Source: Cliona cf. orientalis
Lineage: Eukaryota; Porifera; Demospongiae; Clionaida; Clionaidae
Direction of reading: 5' to 3'
Length of the DNA stretch: 64,000 bases
Assembly (NCBI GenBank): GCA_963930775.1
Contig: OZ005692.1
Span: 1,598,135 to 1,662,134, forward strand
Under the pieces are notes generated by a model. That model saw only the letters and a list, made by a program, of their open reading frames with translations. It searched no databases and had not been told where the DNA came from. A program made the position numbers and the translations under genes. Position 1 is the first letter of the stretch; every line of letters starts with the position of its first letter. Below are positions 32,547 through 42,319 of this stretch, one piece after another.

Positions 32547-33602
32547 ATGGCTTCAAAGAACAACTCAGCTAAGCGCCCCAAAGTACCGTGTGGTGTTTGC
32601 CAAGCGCCTGTTATCGACGGAAAGGACGAAGCTCTCCTGTGCGAGGGAGAATGTGGCCTCTGGCTACACCGAGGCTGTGCCAGCGTGCCGCCCAGCCGCT
32701 ACAAGACTCTGTCCTCGAGCGACGAACCCTTCGTTTGCCTCTGTTGCTCAAACTACCAGCTCAGGAAAGAACTTGCCCAAGTAAAATCGGAACTCAGCGT
32801 CGCTACTGCATTAACGGACGCTGTCGAGATGCTGAAAATGGAGGTAAAGCAGCTAAAGGAGACCCTGGCTGCCGCAACCTCGGAACTTTCGTCGCTCCGC
32901 TCGAACAGACCTCCGGCAAAATCGACCTACGCTTCGAAGGCAGCCGCTCGCAGGCCAGCCCAACAAGCTCGCCACCGCAATCTGACGAACAAAGACGCGA
33001 ATCGAAGCAACCAGACTCCGAGTTCATCCGATGCGACCGCTACGCGCAGTCAGGGTGATATTCCAGCTCCTGCTAATCGGCGAGAAAGGGTACCAGTAGA
33101 GGGGGTGAGAAGAGTGTGGGGGACTCTGAAGGCTACATCAACTACTGCAGTTGCCTCTACCCTGCAGAAATTGACCACAGTTGGGAACCAGATCTCGGTA
33201 CGCAAGAAAACCAGATCTGATACTAACCGATGGTGGTTTCTACTCAAAGGAACAGAATCCCTGCTATGCAAGCTAGAAGGTGAATGGGATAAGGTCTCTT
33301 TACAGACAAATTGGAAACTTGAGCCTTGCACCAAACCGTCGAGTGAAAGTGTATTGCAAACCTCTTCTACCTCCACTGCTGACAACCCTGCAAGAAACCC
33401 TCCTTCTATACATGCACAGTCAATCAATAGCGCAGCTGCTACCAATAGTCCATCACCTCCGACTGTGGAGCGGAATGATGAAGCAGATGAGAATGCCACT
33501 CGTCAGTCTACTACTGAAACGCTACCAACAGTGGAATCGAACCAACAAGGTGCAGAGACTGCTACAGGTCATTCAGATAATGACCGGGCAGCACAGGAAT
33601 GA
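32547..33602 (+). CDS. LINE ORF1: PHD-like zinc finger, coiled coil
   Basis: This 351-residue protein starts MASKNNSAKRPKV. Residues 14-72 form a C4HC3 PHD-like finger (CGVCQAPV, CEGECGLWLHRGC, CLCC), as in ORF1 proteins of some CR1-type LINEs. Residues 73-120 are a leucine/lysine heptad coiled coil (LRKELAQVKSELSV). A region around 160-240 (RVWGTLKATSTTA, TRWWFLLKG) may be a small folded RNA-binding part, and the rest is disordered. It ends at TGA (33600-33602) in the context CAG GAA TGA CTA, and ORF2 continues in the same frame. Confidence 0.85.
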   Translation: MASKNNSAKRPKVPCGVCQAPVIDGKDEALLCEGECGLWLHRGCASVPPSRYKTLSSSDEPFVCLCCSNYQLRKELAQVKSELSVATALTDAVEMLKMEVKQLKETLAAATSELSSLRSNRPPAKSTYASKAAARRPAQQARHRNLTNKDANRSNQTPSSSDATATRSQGDIPAPANRRERVPVEGVRRVWGTLKATSTTAVASTLQKLTTVGNQISVRKKTRSDTNRWWFLLKGTESLLCKLEGEWDKVSLQTNWKLEPCTKPSSESVLQTSSTSTADNPARNPPSIHAQSINSAAATNSPSPPTVERNDEADENATRQSTTETLPTVESNQQGAETATGHSDNDRAAQE

Positions 33603-36482
33603 CTACAGGTTGAGAGCACCCCTAATCTTTCCCCCTCCTCTCCTTCCCCCTCTCTCCCTCCTTCTACCATCCCTTCAGCCACTCTCCATTCTCATACTTC
33701 TAATTTTTGTACAACACATTCTTATGTTACTATTTTGTACTTCAATGCTCGTAGCCTCCTTCCTAAGTTGGACGAGCTTAGAGCCCTGTGTGTTTTAGAG
33801 AAACCACACTGTGTTTGTGTAGTTGAAACCTGGGTTTCCCAGGATATCTCAGATCAAGAGCTATGTATCCCTAATTACTCTATTGTCAGGCTTGATCGCA
33901 ATAGACATGGCGGCGGGGTTTTAATTTATTTTTTGTCAACTCTAACGGCTGATCTGCTTTTTAAGGGCTCTCTTGATTTAGAATTATTAATTGTATCATT
34001 TAAGTTATCTACTTTTAAATTTGTCATTGCTCTTATGTATCGTCCCCCTGGCGTGGCTGATATCATCTTTGACGAATTATTTTCTGTTTTGTGTAATTAT
34101 ATTGATGTTTCCATGTTTAGTAATTTTGTGCTTATAGGTGACTTTAACGTCAACCTTCTTCATTCTTGTAGTGCCCATTCCCTTAAGTTATTGTCTGTCA
34201 CTAATAGTTTTTCCCTGACTCAAGTTGTCACTGAACCTACGCGTATTTCTAATACTAATACTCTTATTGATCTTATTTTTCTTTCCTCCCCCTCTCTGCT
34301 CTCATTCTGTAGTACAATACCTCCACTTGCCAACTCCGACCACCTTGGCCTTCACCTCTCATTAATGACAGTAACGAATCAAATTTGTCCAACCTCCAAG
34401 AGGAAAGTTTGGAGATACAATCAGGCAGACTTTGACTTAGCTGCTGAAATGATCAACGATACTGACTGGGACTCACTTCTATCTGACGATGTCGATATCA
34501 GCTGGAATAATTGGCATAGTGAGTTCATGGAGATCATGCACAACTGTATTCCCCAGGTGTCTGTTAAATCTAAGAAATCCTTTCCGTGGATAAACAAATC
34601 GATCCTCCAAACAATCGCGAAACGCAATGCTTGCTACCGCTTATTGAAGAATACTGATTCTGAGTGCTACTCTACTCTTCGCAAATACAAGGCATTGAGA
34701 AACAAAGTCGTTGGGCTTCTCCGAGAGGAAAAAAGAAAATATTTTGAAAATTTAAACTCTCCTGATCAAAAATTGTTTTGGAAGACAGTTAAGATGCTCA
34801 ATAGGACAACAACCTCCATTCCTACACTTATAACTCAAGATGGTCTTCTGGCTACCACCAGCAGTGAAAAAGCATCAACACTCAATCAATATTTCTTTAG
34901 CTGTTTTAACAAATGTCTTTCCCCCCTGTCAAATGAGGATCTTTTGCCTCCAGCCTCCACATCTTGTCCAAAGGAGATCTTGATTACTGAGGAGTATGTG
35001 GCTATGGCTTTACTTAAACTTGATGTTTCGAAATCCACGGGAATTGATGGTATATCCGCGAAAATGTTAAAGCATACAGCACCTAGCATAGCACCTAGCT
35101 TAACTAAGCTCTTTAATCTGAGTATCAAATCTGGATGTTGTCCTGACGGCTGGAAAGTGGCCAGAATTGTTCCAATCCCTAAGGCAGATGAGATGACCTC
35201 CCCAGCGAATTATAGACCAATTTCAATACTTCCTATTATTAGCAAGGTCTTGGAGCGTCATATTGCTTCCATCATCATGGATCACTTGGAGGAAGTAGCC
35301 CCAATCTCTTCCAACCAATGGGGTTTCATGCCTGGACGTTCTACTACTTCTGCTCTGCTTTCAATCACAAATACATGCCTACAGGCCTTGGACATGGGAT
35401 ATGAAGTATGTACTATATTTTTTGATATCCGTAAGGCTTTTGACTCGGTGCCACATAAGGCTTTAATAGAGAAAATGCAAATGATTGGTCTGGATGACTA
35501 TTTGTTATATTGGTTGCACAGTTATCTGACCAACAGGAAACAAACTGTTGTTGTTGAAGGAGAATCATCCGATGAACTCTCTGTGCTGTCTGGTGTGCCT
35601 CAGGGGTCGGTTCTTGGACCTCTGCTTTTTCTGGTATATATTAATGAGGTGACCAGCCAGGTTTCAGTTGGCAGTAACGTTGTTCTCTTTGCTGACGACA
35701 TTGCTTTATATCGAGTAATTATGACACCAGATGATTATGTGCAATTACAGAGTGATGTAAATTCCATAGCAGATTGGATTGAAGAATATCACCTAAAGTT
35801 GCATTCTGGAAAATGCTGTGCTATGCTGTTTACTAGGAAAAATACTATCCTCTACTACCCCCTAACACTTATGGGTAACCAGCTAAATTTTGTCAAGCAG
35901 TACAAGTACCTTGGCCTGATCTTCTGTCCAAACTTCTCATGGTCCAGTCATATTAATTTCATAGTCAATAGGGCAAGGAGATTAGTTGGTTTGCTGTATA
36001 GAAAATTTTATGAACACTCAAGTTCGCAAACCCTCCTTAAACTATATTGTTCCTTCATCCGCCCGCACTTGGAATATGCGTCAGTTGTCTGGTCTCCTCA
36101 CCTAGTTAAGGACAGAGCTGCCATAGAGAAAGTTCAACACTTTGCCCTAAGAATCTGCTTAAAAGATTGGTCTCTGGGTTATGATGAAGCACTCGATCGA
36201 GCTCATTTGCCATCTCTGATCACTCGAAGAGATCGTGCAGGCTTATGCTATATGTATAACATAGTGCATAGCAATATGGATTTTGAAAGTGCTCCAGTGG
36301 AACCAAGAACTGTCTCGCGTTTTACAAGGCACAGCAATAGGTACCAGCTCCAGCAGTTTAGTTGTCACTCTAATGCCTTCATGAACTCCTTCTTTCCTAA
36401 GATAATCTCAATGTGGAATTCTTTACCTGAAGAAGTACTAGCTTCTCCCTCACTTGCTATCTTTAAAAGAGCTATTAATTAA
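33603..36482 (+). CDS. LINE ORF2: apurinic-type endonuclease and reverse transcriptase
   Basis: The frame is open from directly after the ORF1 stop. The conserved part begins near 33732 with ILYFNARSLLPKLDEL, where no ATG is present, so translation likely needs readthrough or reinitiation. Endonuclease motifs are visible: NARS, ETW, LIGDFN and SDHLG. The reverse transcriptase follows from RIVPIPK and YRPISILP, through DIRKAFDSVPH, SGVPQGSVLGPLLFL and the catalytic FADD, to YLGLIF and a C-terminal thumb region (YASVVWSPH). There is no RNase H. It closely follows the CR1/Jockey layout, and every catalytic motif I can check is intact. Confidence 0.92.
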   Translation, partial: LQVESTPNLSPSSPSPSLPPSTIPSATLHSHTSNFCTTHSYVTILYFNARSLLPKLDELRALCVLEKPHCVCVVETWVSQDISDQELCIPNYSIVRLDRNRHGGGVLIYFLSTLTADLLFKGSLDLELLIVSFKLSTFKFVIALMYRPPGVADIIFDELFSVLCNYIDVSMFSNFVLIGDFNVNLLHSCSAHSLKLLSVTNSFSLTQVVTEPTRISNTNTLIDLIFLSSPSLLSFCSTIPPLANSDHLGLHLSLMTVTNQICPTSKRKVWRYNQADFDLAAEMINDTDWDSLLSDDVDISWNNWHSEFMEIMHNCIPQVSVKSKKSFPWINKSILQTIAKRNACYRLLKNTDSECYSTLRKYKALRNKVVGLLREEKRKYFENLNSPDQKLFWKTVKMLNRTTTSIPTLITQDGLLATTSSEKASTLNQYFFSCFNKCLSPLSNEDLLPPASTSCPKEILITEEYVAMALLKLDVSKSTGIDGISAKMLKHTAPSIAPSLTKLFNLSIKSGCCPDGWKVARIVPIPKADEMTSPANYRPISILPIISKVLERHIASIIMDHLEEVAPISSNQWGFMPGRSTTSALLSITNTCLQALDMGYEVCTIFFDIRKAFDSVPHKALIEKMQMIGLDDYLLYWLHSYLTNRKQTVVVEGESSDELSVLSGVPQGSVLGPLLFLVYINEVTSQVSVGSNVVLFADDIALYRVIMTPDDYVQLQSDVNSIADWIEEYHLKLHSGKCCAMLFTRKNTILYYPLTLMGNQLNFVKQYKYLGLIFCPNFSWSSHINFIVNRARRLVGLLYRKFYEHSSSQTLLKLYCSFIRPHLEYASVVWSPHLVKDRAAIEKVQHFALRICLKDWSLGYDEALDRAHLPSLITRRDRAGLCYMYNIVHSNMDFESAPVEPRTVSRFTRHSNRYQLQQFSCHSNAFMNSFFPKIISMWNSLPEEVLASPSLAIFKRAIN

Positions 36483-37883
36483 TTAATATTTATATTTATT
36501 TTTATTCTCTACCTTGTGCTTATTAGTTGAATTTTATTTTTGTATAGGTGCATGCACGTACTAGCCTATGGCTATTTCATGCATCTACTGCATTATGCAG
36601 GAATATTATAATTAAAAAAAATTAAAAATAAATTGGTCCAATGTGCATACTAAGAAGTTTTCGTAACCATCACAAATGTTGTCAGGACCTGATAGTGCAT
36701 GTGGTACACCCATGCTATGACCCTTTTTCGGCCACTCAAGTTGATCATCATACTCTCCTCTGAAATGAAGCAGTGCCACAGAGACATGAGTACCAGCTCC
36801 CTCTCCCACTCCATTGGCATGCACTGCCAGACACATCTTGTAGCCTTCTCTGTAGTAGAATGGAGGACTGTGCCACACCCTGTCCGTGTGACGATACTCA
36901 GAGAACCTGGACATTGTGACTTTCATGGAGTCACCAGATTTCTTTAGCTTGTTTACTGGATTGCCAAAAGCTTCACAAAATGCTAATCGATCTTCTGTTT
37001 CACGGAGCTTAACTTCAATTTTGTCACGTTCAGTTTCTGCTTTATGAAGCTTAGCTTTCATTTCCTTCAACTCTGTCTTCAGATGTGTACGATCAATCAT
37101 CAGCAACATTACATGTTGCTGTAGAGAGGCGATCATGTGATTTTTAAGATGTTGTCGACGAATGTCTACCTTACATCCAGCTTCAGCAAAAGGGCACTCC
37201 ACTGGCTCCCGGGGACACTGGCTGCGATGGCTCTCCATATCTTTTCGTTTGATATTTTTCACCCCACACTTGTTGGGGCATGTTAGAGGTGCCTCTGGAC
37301 ATTTGGCTTGATGACCAAAATAGTCATTCTCACTTCGTCTGGTGTGTACGACTAAACCATTTCCTGTGATTGCTTTATATGTGTCCTGGTGACCACAGAA
37401 TTCACATTGGTATAGCCGAAGGTAACAAGAGTGAATGAGATGATCAGCCAAGTCTCTACGTCTCATTATTGAAGTCTTCACTAACATGATATTATTATCA
37501 CGAAATTCTTGACATCTATTGGGACACTCTACCATTACAAAACAACACCCCTTATCAGACTCCAAATGCTGTTTCAGTGTCCCCAGCTCTCCAGTCCACT
37601 GGCAACCCTCTCCATGGTTACTGCACTTAACTTTTAGCTGGTTTACCTCGCTTCTAACGCTCTTGTTGATAACGTGATGGAATTCTTCTCCCTCGGCTCG
37701 ACAGTGAGGGCAGCTCTCTTTGCCTTGCCTAGCGAACCACTTGTTCAGACACAACTCGCAAAAGTGCTGACCGCAGCACACAGCTAGGTGAGGATCGCGG
37801 AGAATTTTGGTACAGATCTGGCAAATGAAGCGATCCGACACCTTGTCAACGAAATCACAGTCGTAGCCACCATACACTGCCAT

Positions 37884-38431
37884 CGGGGGTGTCATAAAAG
37901 TGCAGCAGTGTTTGAGATACGCCCCCCTTTCGACTTTCCCCATTGCGCATGCGCATAATTTACGGATATCCATAATAGGGATTTCCCTCAACATCTACTA
38001 AAATTAATGTTTGATGAGGAGGTTTGCGCTAATTAAGCAGTAAACAGTTAACATAATACAAGTGCTTCCACAGGCGCATTTGAAAATTCCTGATGATGCA
38101 TTAGCATTATTTTGACAATGAGTTTGCATTTGATAATGCTGACAGTGCATTTGCATTAATTTTGACAATGAATGGGTTTGACAAATGCATTCGCGTTGCA
38201 TTGATCATACATTTACACTAGATTTTGACCATGCCTTGAAGGTTGCCCATGTATTTACAAGTTTGACCATGCTTTGAAGGTTGCCCATGCATTCATTACA
38301 TATTTGACAATGTATTTCAGTTTGGTAATTTTGTCAGCTTTGGAATTCCATAAACTCAGTCAAATATCGGTAACCAGAAAGAATGACATACAAGATATTA
38401 AGGAGCTACACTATTAATTTTAATACAATAA
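37884..38431. repeat. intergenic region with TTTGACCATGC repeats and an NRF-1-like site
   Basis: Upstream of TRAF-like E, 37944-37955 reads TGCGCATGCGCA. Further along, 38040-38300 holds degenerate tandem units (TGACAATG-GCATTTG) including two near-identical TTTGACCATGC-TTGAAGG copies at about 38225 and 38262. No coding exon is seen. Confidence 0.6.
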
Positions 38432-39790
38432 TCAATCTTCCATTGCAATTGTAAGATAACAACCATTACGTCTCACTTGAAATGTTAGGCAGTCACTTAC
38501 ATTTCTATTATTTAGATTACAGAATTTATCCCGGCAACCTACTTGTACACGCTCGTTAATAGATGGATATTTATTTAGCGTGCATGCAATGAAGTTCCAG
38601 AAGCCATCGTCGACACGTAGTGCATGCATGTGCAGACAATCACATTCTGTTGGCCACTTGAGCTGATTATCATACTCTCCTCTGAGGTGAAACAGTGCCA
38701 CAGAGATGTGATCACCAGCTCCCTCTCCCACTCCATTAGCATACACCGCCAGACACATCTTGTAGCCTTCCCTGTAGTAGAATGGAGGACTGTACCACAC
38801 CTTCCCACTGCGACGATACTCAGAGAACCCGGACATTGTGACTTTCATGGAGTCACCAGGTTTCTTGAGCTTGTTTGTCGGATTGTTAAAAACTTCACAA
38901 AATGCTAGTCGAGTTTCTGCTTCATGAAGCGCAGTTTCTGCCTGGCTAAGCTTAGCCTTCACCTCATTCAACTCTGTCTTCATTTCCTTCCACTCTCTCT
39001 TCAATTGTTCACGGTCGATCATCAGCAACATCAGGTGTTGCTGTAGAGAGGTGGCTACGTGATTTCCGAGTTGTTGACGACGAACAATTATCTTGCATCC
39101 AGCTTCCGCAAAGGGGCACTCCACAGGCTCATCGGGACACTGGCTGCGATGATTCTCCATGTCCTTTCGTTTTATCCTTTCCACCCTACACCTGTTGGGG
39201 CATGTAAGAGGTACCTCAGGACACTTGGCATGATGACCATAATAGTCATCATTTGGTCTGCTAACGTAATAAATATTATATCCAGTGATTGCTTCGTACG
39301 TGTCCTTGAAACCACAGAATTCACATTGGTAAGGCCGAAGGTAGCAGACTTGAGTGAGATGAAGAGCCAAGTCTCTACGTTGCACTAAATTCTTTCCATA
39401 CCACGATGCACATTTATTGGGGCACTCTACCATCACAAAATCACACCCCTCGTCAGACTCCAAATGTTGCTTCAGTGTCCCAAGCTCTCCAGTCCACTGG
39501 CAACCCTTTTCATGATTACTGCACTCAATTTTTAGCTGGTTTATCTCGCTTCTGACGCCCTTGTTGATGACGTGATGGAATCCTTCTCCCTCAGCTCGGC
39601 AGTGAGGGCAGCTCTCTTTGCCTTGCCTAGTGAACCATTTGTTCAGGCACGACTCGCAAAAGTGCTGACCGCAGCACACAGCTAGGTGAGGATCGCGGAG
39701 AACTTTGGTACAGATATTGCAATTTAAACGTTCGGAAACCTTGTCAACGAAATGACAGTCGTAGCCACCACACACTGGTTTCTCTGCCAT
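38432..39790 (-). CDS. TRAF-like protein F: RING, TRAF zinc fingers, coiled coil, MATH (single exon)
   Basis: This intact 452-residue frame starts at MAEKPVCGGYDCHF. The RING is CNICTKV, CCGQHFCESC, CPHC. Zinc fingers are CSNHEKGCQW, CEFCGFKDTY, CPNRCRVERIKRKDM and CPFAEAGCKIIV. A convincing coiled coil (REQLKREWKEMKTELNEVKA and following heptads) would mediate trimerisation as in classical TRAFs. The MATH domain runs from MKVTMSGFSEYRR to CYLTIAMED. The start is supported by paralogs G and H. About 75 bp upstream is TGCGCATGCGCG (39866-39877), NRF-1-like. Its nearest relatives in the window are G and H, from the large segmental duplication. Confidence 0.9.
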   Translation of the reverse strand: MAEKPVCGGYDCHFVDKVSERLNCNICTKVLRDPHLAVCCGQHFCESCLNKWFTRQGKESCPHCRAEGEGFHHVINKGVRSEINQLKIECSNHEKGCQWTGELGTLKQHLESDEGCDFVMVECPNKCASWYGKNLVQRRDLALHLTQVCYLRPYQCEFCGFKDTYEAITGYNIYYVSRPNDDYYGHHAKCPEVPLTCPNRCRVERIKRKDMENHRSQCPDEPVECPFAEAGCKIIVRRQQLGNHVATSLQQHLMLLMIDREQLKREWKEMKTELNEVKAKLSQAETALHEAETRLAFCEVFNNPTNKLKKPGDSMKVTMSGFSEYRRSGKVWYSPPFYYREGYKMCLAVYANGVGEGAGDHISVALFHLRGEYDNQLKWPTECDCLHMHALRVDDGFWNFIACTLNKYPSINERVQVGCRDKFCNLNNRNVSDCLTFQVRRNGCYLTIAMED

Positions 39791-39865
39791 AGCTATTTTA
39801 AGAGTACAAAGTGCAGCATGCATCTGGGTTGAGATACGCCCCCTTTTGACTTGGTATGGCCCAAC

Positions 39866-39877
39866 TGCGCATGCGCG
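39866..39877. promoter_or_regulatory. NRF-1-like palindrome upstream of TRAF-like F
   Basis: TGCGCATGCGCG matches the NRF-1 consensus YGCGCAYGCGCR. The same motif lies at an equivalent distance upstream of TRAF-like H (60715-60726) and E (37944-37955). Confidence 0.6.
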
Positions 39878-40250
39878 TAAGTTACAATCACAGCAGGGAC
39901 TTCCCTCGACATTACATTGATTAAACCCATGCAACATACAACGTGTTTCCACTATAAAGTGTAGCAGAACTACAGGTACATGACAAGTACAGTCCATTGC
40001 AATTGATAATGGCAAAAGCTATATAGCATCCAATTTCCACAGCATAGTAGCTAGGCTATAGTGCTATGGTGCCAGTATTAATATTAATGGTCTAGATTTT
40101 CAGTTCTAGGGAGATTAACACACCAACTGTCACCAGAACCAGAGAGGACAACAACGAGGCACACCCTGCAATAGAACGAATGTTAATGATTACTAGAGCT
40201 CAGTGTGTGTAAACGTCTGTGTTGCGTGCATGCAGAAGATATATATCCGC

Positions 40251-41003
40251 TAGAAACCTCTAGGCCTAGGATCCCCTCTAAGGCCATGCAAAGTTAATCT
40301 TCTGTTTCTCGTCCCCGCCCGCACGTACATCAAACCCCCCGTGTCTAGCTTTGATATTCAGATTTTGGCTGGGTGACGTCATCATAAGGCCACTCCAAAT
40401 AAATTTCCTGTTTCCCGTCCTGGAAACAACTAATGTAGTATGCGGGCGGGCGGTAAATTCCATTATTTACATAGCAGCAAGGCCTACAGGAAACACTTAA
40501 ACTAATTAATTATCACTCACTTGAGGCAAGAACACTACGTGTACAAAAGTAAATGCGGATATTGCATACATACAAAAGTACTAATAATGGAAAATTTTGT
40601 GACATGCCAGAAAAGGATGCGGGCGGTGGACGGGAAACAGGAAATTTATTTGGAGTGGCCTAATTAACCATTCTGGGGCGTGGTCTCATCGTTAGTCGCT
40701 CAAGGCCTGACTGGATGCTCTACAAATGTCGAAAATCGATTGAATTCTCAGCTTCTACCAACAAAATTGGTCAGAAAAGATCATCAATAACTGCTGTGAT
40801 ACTGGAAATGGAGCAGATATAGAGCTAATTATTGTTAAAGTTGCCATTTCAGCTTGTTAGCAATTAATGGGTGTGGCTAGGGGTGTGGTATCAAATATCA
40901 AAATCATCCGTGTCCCTTATGTGCTTTGGAGTATCCTATAGGACGAGAAACAGAATATTTTATTTGTATAGTAGAGGGGATCCTAGGCCTAGAGGTTTCT
41001 TTG
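40251..41003. mobile_element. inverted-repeat pair AAACCTCTAGGCCTAGGATC enclosing other elements
   Basis: GAAACCTCTAGGCCTAGGATCCCCTCT near 40252-40279 is mirrored by AGAGGGGATCCTAGGCCTAGAGGTTTC near 40975-41001. The intron of copy C has only one of these arms (61502-61530). So either copy A gained an insertion plus inverted arm, or copy C lost one by deletion. Confidence 0.7.
40388..40660. mobile_element. nested MITE flanked by TAA
   Basis: The ends GGCCACTCCAAATAAATTTC and GAAATTTATTTGGAGTGGCC are complementary over at least 34 bp, continuing into CTGTTTCCCGTCC. TAA flanks both sides (40385-40387, 40661-40663), fitting the TWA preference of PIF/Harbinger elements. 273 bp, non-coding. Confidence 0.78.
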
Positions 41004-42155
41004 GATATATATATATATTACTGGATTGTGCACTTACCACATTTTTCAAGCATCATAGTCTCCAATGAGCTGTAGTAGTCACCAAAATCTTCTCGAAAGC
41101 GCTGCTTGTAACTTTCAGTCTTAGCTGCACTAGCAGTGCACATTGCCTGTGTCACATCACACGTATTGGTCACACTGTTGAAGTTACCATGACCATACAC
41201 TGTATCACAGTAAAACTTCTTGAAGGAGGTGGGATTATCTTGGATTGCTGCGATGGTGTGTTCAACGATGTACTGCAGTGTTTCATTATCGACTGGTATG
41301 AGGTCCTTTGTGCGAAGCTTCCAGAATCGATACAGCTTGCTTCTGCCTCCCATAGCCATCCTCCAGACATCCCAACTGGCTTGTGATCCGTCAACGGATG
41401 GAATTCGTATAACTCTGCTGCATACGTCATCAACTCCAGTGCCTGGTAAGTCGACAATGATATTATTGTCACCGTTTAAATCGTACGCCAGCGAGTTAAC
41501 CGTGTACTCCAGGGCACTAAGTTCCGCAAAGAAGGTCACGTTGGTTGAAGCGAAGTCAAGAAGATCATCTGGGCTATTGATCATTTTTCCAATGTGAGCT
41601 CTGTTTGTTCCACTGTTCAGCACACAGTTTTCTCTCCCCCAATTTGTGACGCACGTTCGATACACAGCACTGACGTCACAGTTCACTTCCACATCAACAT
41701 CACCAGGTACCCTACCAAGGAACTGGTCACGTACTAAGCCACCGAAGAAAAAAGGGTAACAGCTTTCATTGAAGAGCATGTTGAATACATCACGAACTGT
41801 CTGTCCGCTTGGTAGGCCTGAGACTTTTCTCGTGAAAACGTGGGCGTCGATATAGCTACTCCTTGGCTGTTGCTGAAGAGTATAACTTGACTATGTCGGT
41901 GCTGTTAAATTTCGGGTTGTTTAGAATCTCTGGAGGCAATCCTGAGCTCTCTTGCCTCGTCCTATCGTTGCACGCAGACTGCGGCGCTTGCCGAGGCCAG
42001 AGGCGCCCCAGCGTGGCGCTATAGAGCGCAGAATCGGCTGCCAGATGGATCTTTATCCTTGCTCCATCCACCACGAAGGGTCCTTGTTGCAGCAGAGTAG
42101 CTACGAAAACAGCAGAAGCAGCTAGAGCGCTTGATGAGAGGATCCACGATGACAT

Positions 42156-42319
42156 TGTCTGCTTTGAGAATAATAACGGGGCAGCCCATTGTATTGCGCA
42201 TGCGCGGTCACTATAATTATAATCATGCGTGTGATTGGACTTTCCCTGGGAATCTCCCTCATCCTTTATCATGTGTGTTTATATACTTCGCCCAGCGGAA
42301 TCCTTGTTCTATAGAAAAC
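42156..42319. promoter_or_regulatory. divergent promoter with NRF-1-like site (pair A)
   Basis: 164 bp separate the nucleotidyltransferase start (-) from the pseudokinase start (+). TGCGCATGCGCG lies centrally at 42195-42206. The arrangement is repeated in pair C (159 bp, site at 62713-62724). In pair B the site is at 51047-51058. Confidence 0.65.

Larger units (their letters stand above)
32520..36640 (+). mobile_element. CR1/L2-like non-LTR retrotransposon, nearly full length
   Basis: A LINE of about 4.1 kb carries two frames (ORF1 32547-33602, ORF2 33603-36482), then a roughly 150-bp 3' region ending in an A-rich ATTAAAAAAAATTAAAAATAAA tract. It is inserted antisense in TRAF-like E. No clean target-site duplication is visible, as is common for CR1/L2 elements. 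The 5' limit is uncertain within about 40 bp because flanking TRAF sequence is diverged. Both frames are free of internal damage, which suggests a recent insertion. Confidence 0.9.
32354..37883 (-). pseudogene. TRAF-like E, MATH domain split by a LINE insertion
   Basis: The gene starts at 37883 (MAVYGGYDCDF; an in-frame Met four codons upstream is also possible). It has RING (CQICTKI, CCGQHFCELC, CPHC), zinc fingers (CSNHGEGCQW, CEFCGHQDTY, CPNKCGVKNIKRKDM, CPFAEAGCKVDI), a coiled-coil linker (KTELKEMKAKLHKAETERDK) and most of MATH. At about 36630 the MATH domain is cut (NFLVCTL) by the LINE. The missing C terminus (YPSINKRVQIDC to CFLAVEIL) is found past the LINE at 32354-32510. The truncated frame reads a few vector codons and stops at 36612. 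RING and zinc fingers could still be expressed, but the receptor-binding domain is destroyed. Confidence 0.88.
40092..42155 (-). pseudogene. secreted CCA-enzyme-like nucleotidyltransferase, copy A (frameshifted)
   Basis: Exon 1 (42155 to 41038) starts with a signal peptide (SSALAASAVFVATLLQQ) and carries the nucleotidyltransferase motif GGLVRDQFLGRVPGDVDVEV. It ends at TGTG|GTAAGTG. Exon 2 (40165-40092), after CTATTGCAG, encodes a transmembrane helix (SLLSSLVLVTVGVLISL) and a stop. Relative to copy C, four extra bases (GCTA) at about 41850 turn AKEYIDTH into AKE followed by a stop, separating signal peptide from catalytic domain. Both segments are otherwise well kept, so the break is recent or an error. 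The long intron hosts two inverted-repeat elements. Confidence 0.85.

Noticed and set aside
32480..36660. Target-site duplication for the LINE
   Set aside because: I compared GTATACATGCAA-like sequence at the left with GTGCATACTAAG at the right. They are not identical in the same orientation, so I do not claim a duplication.
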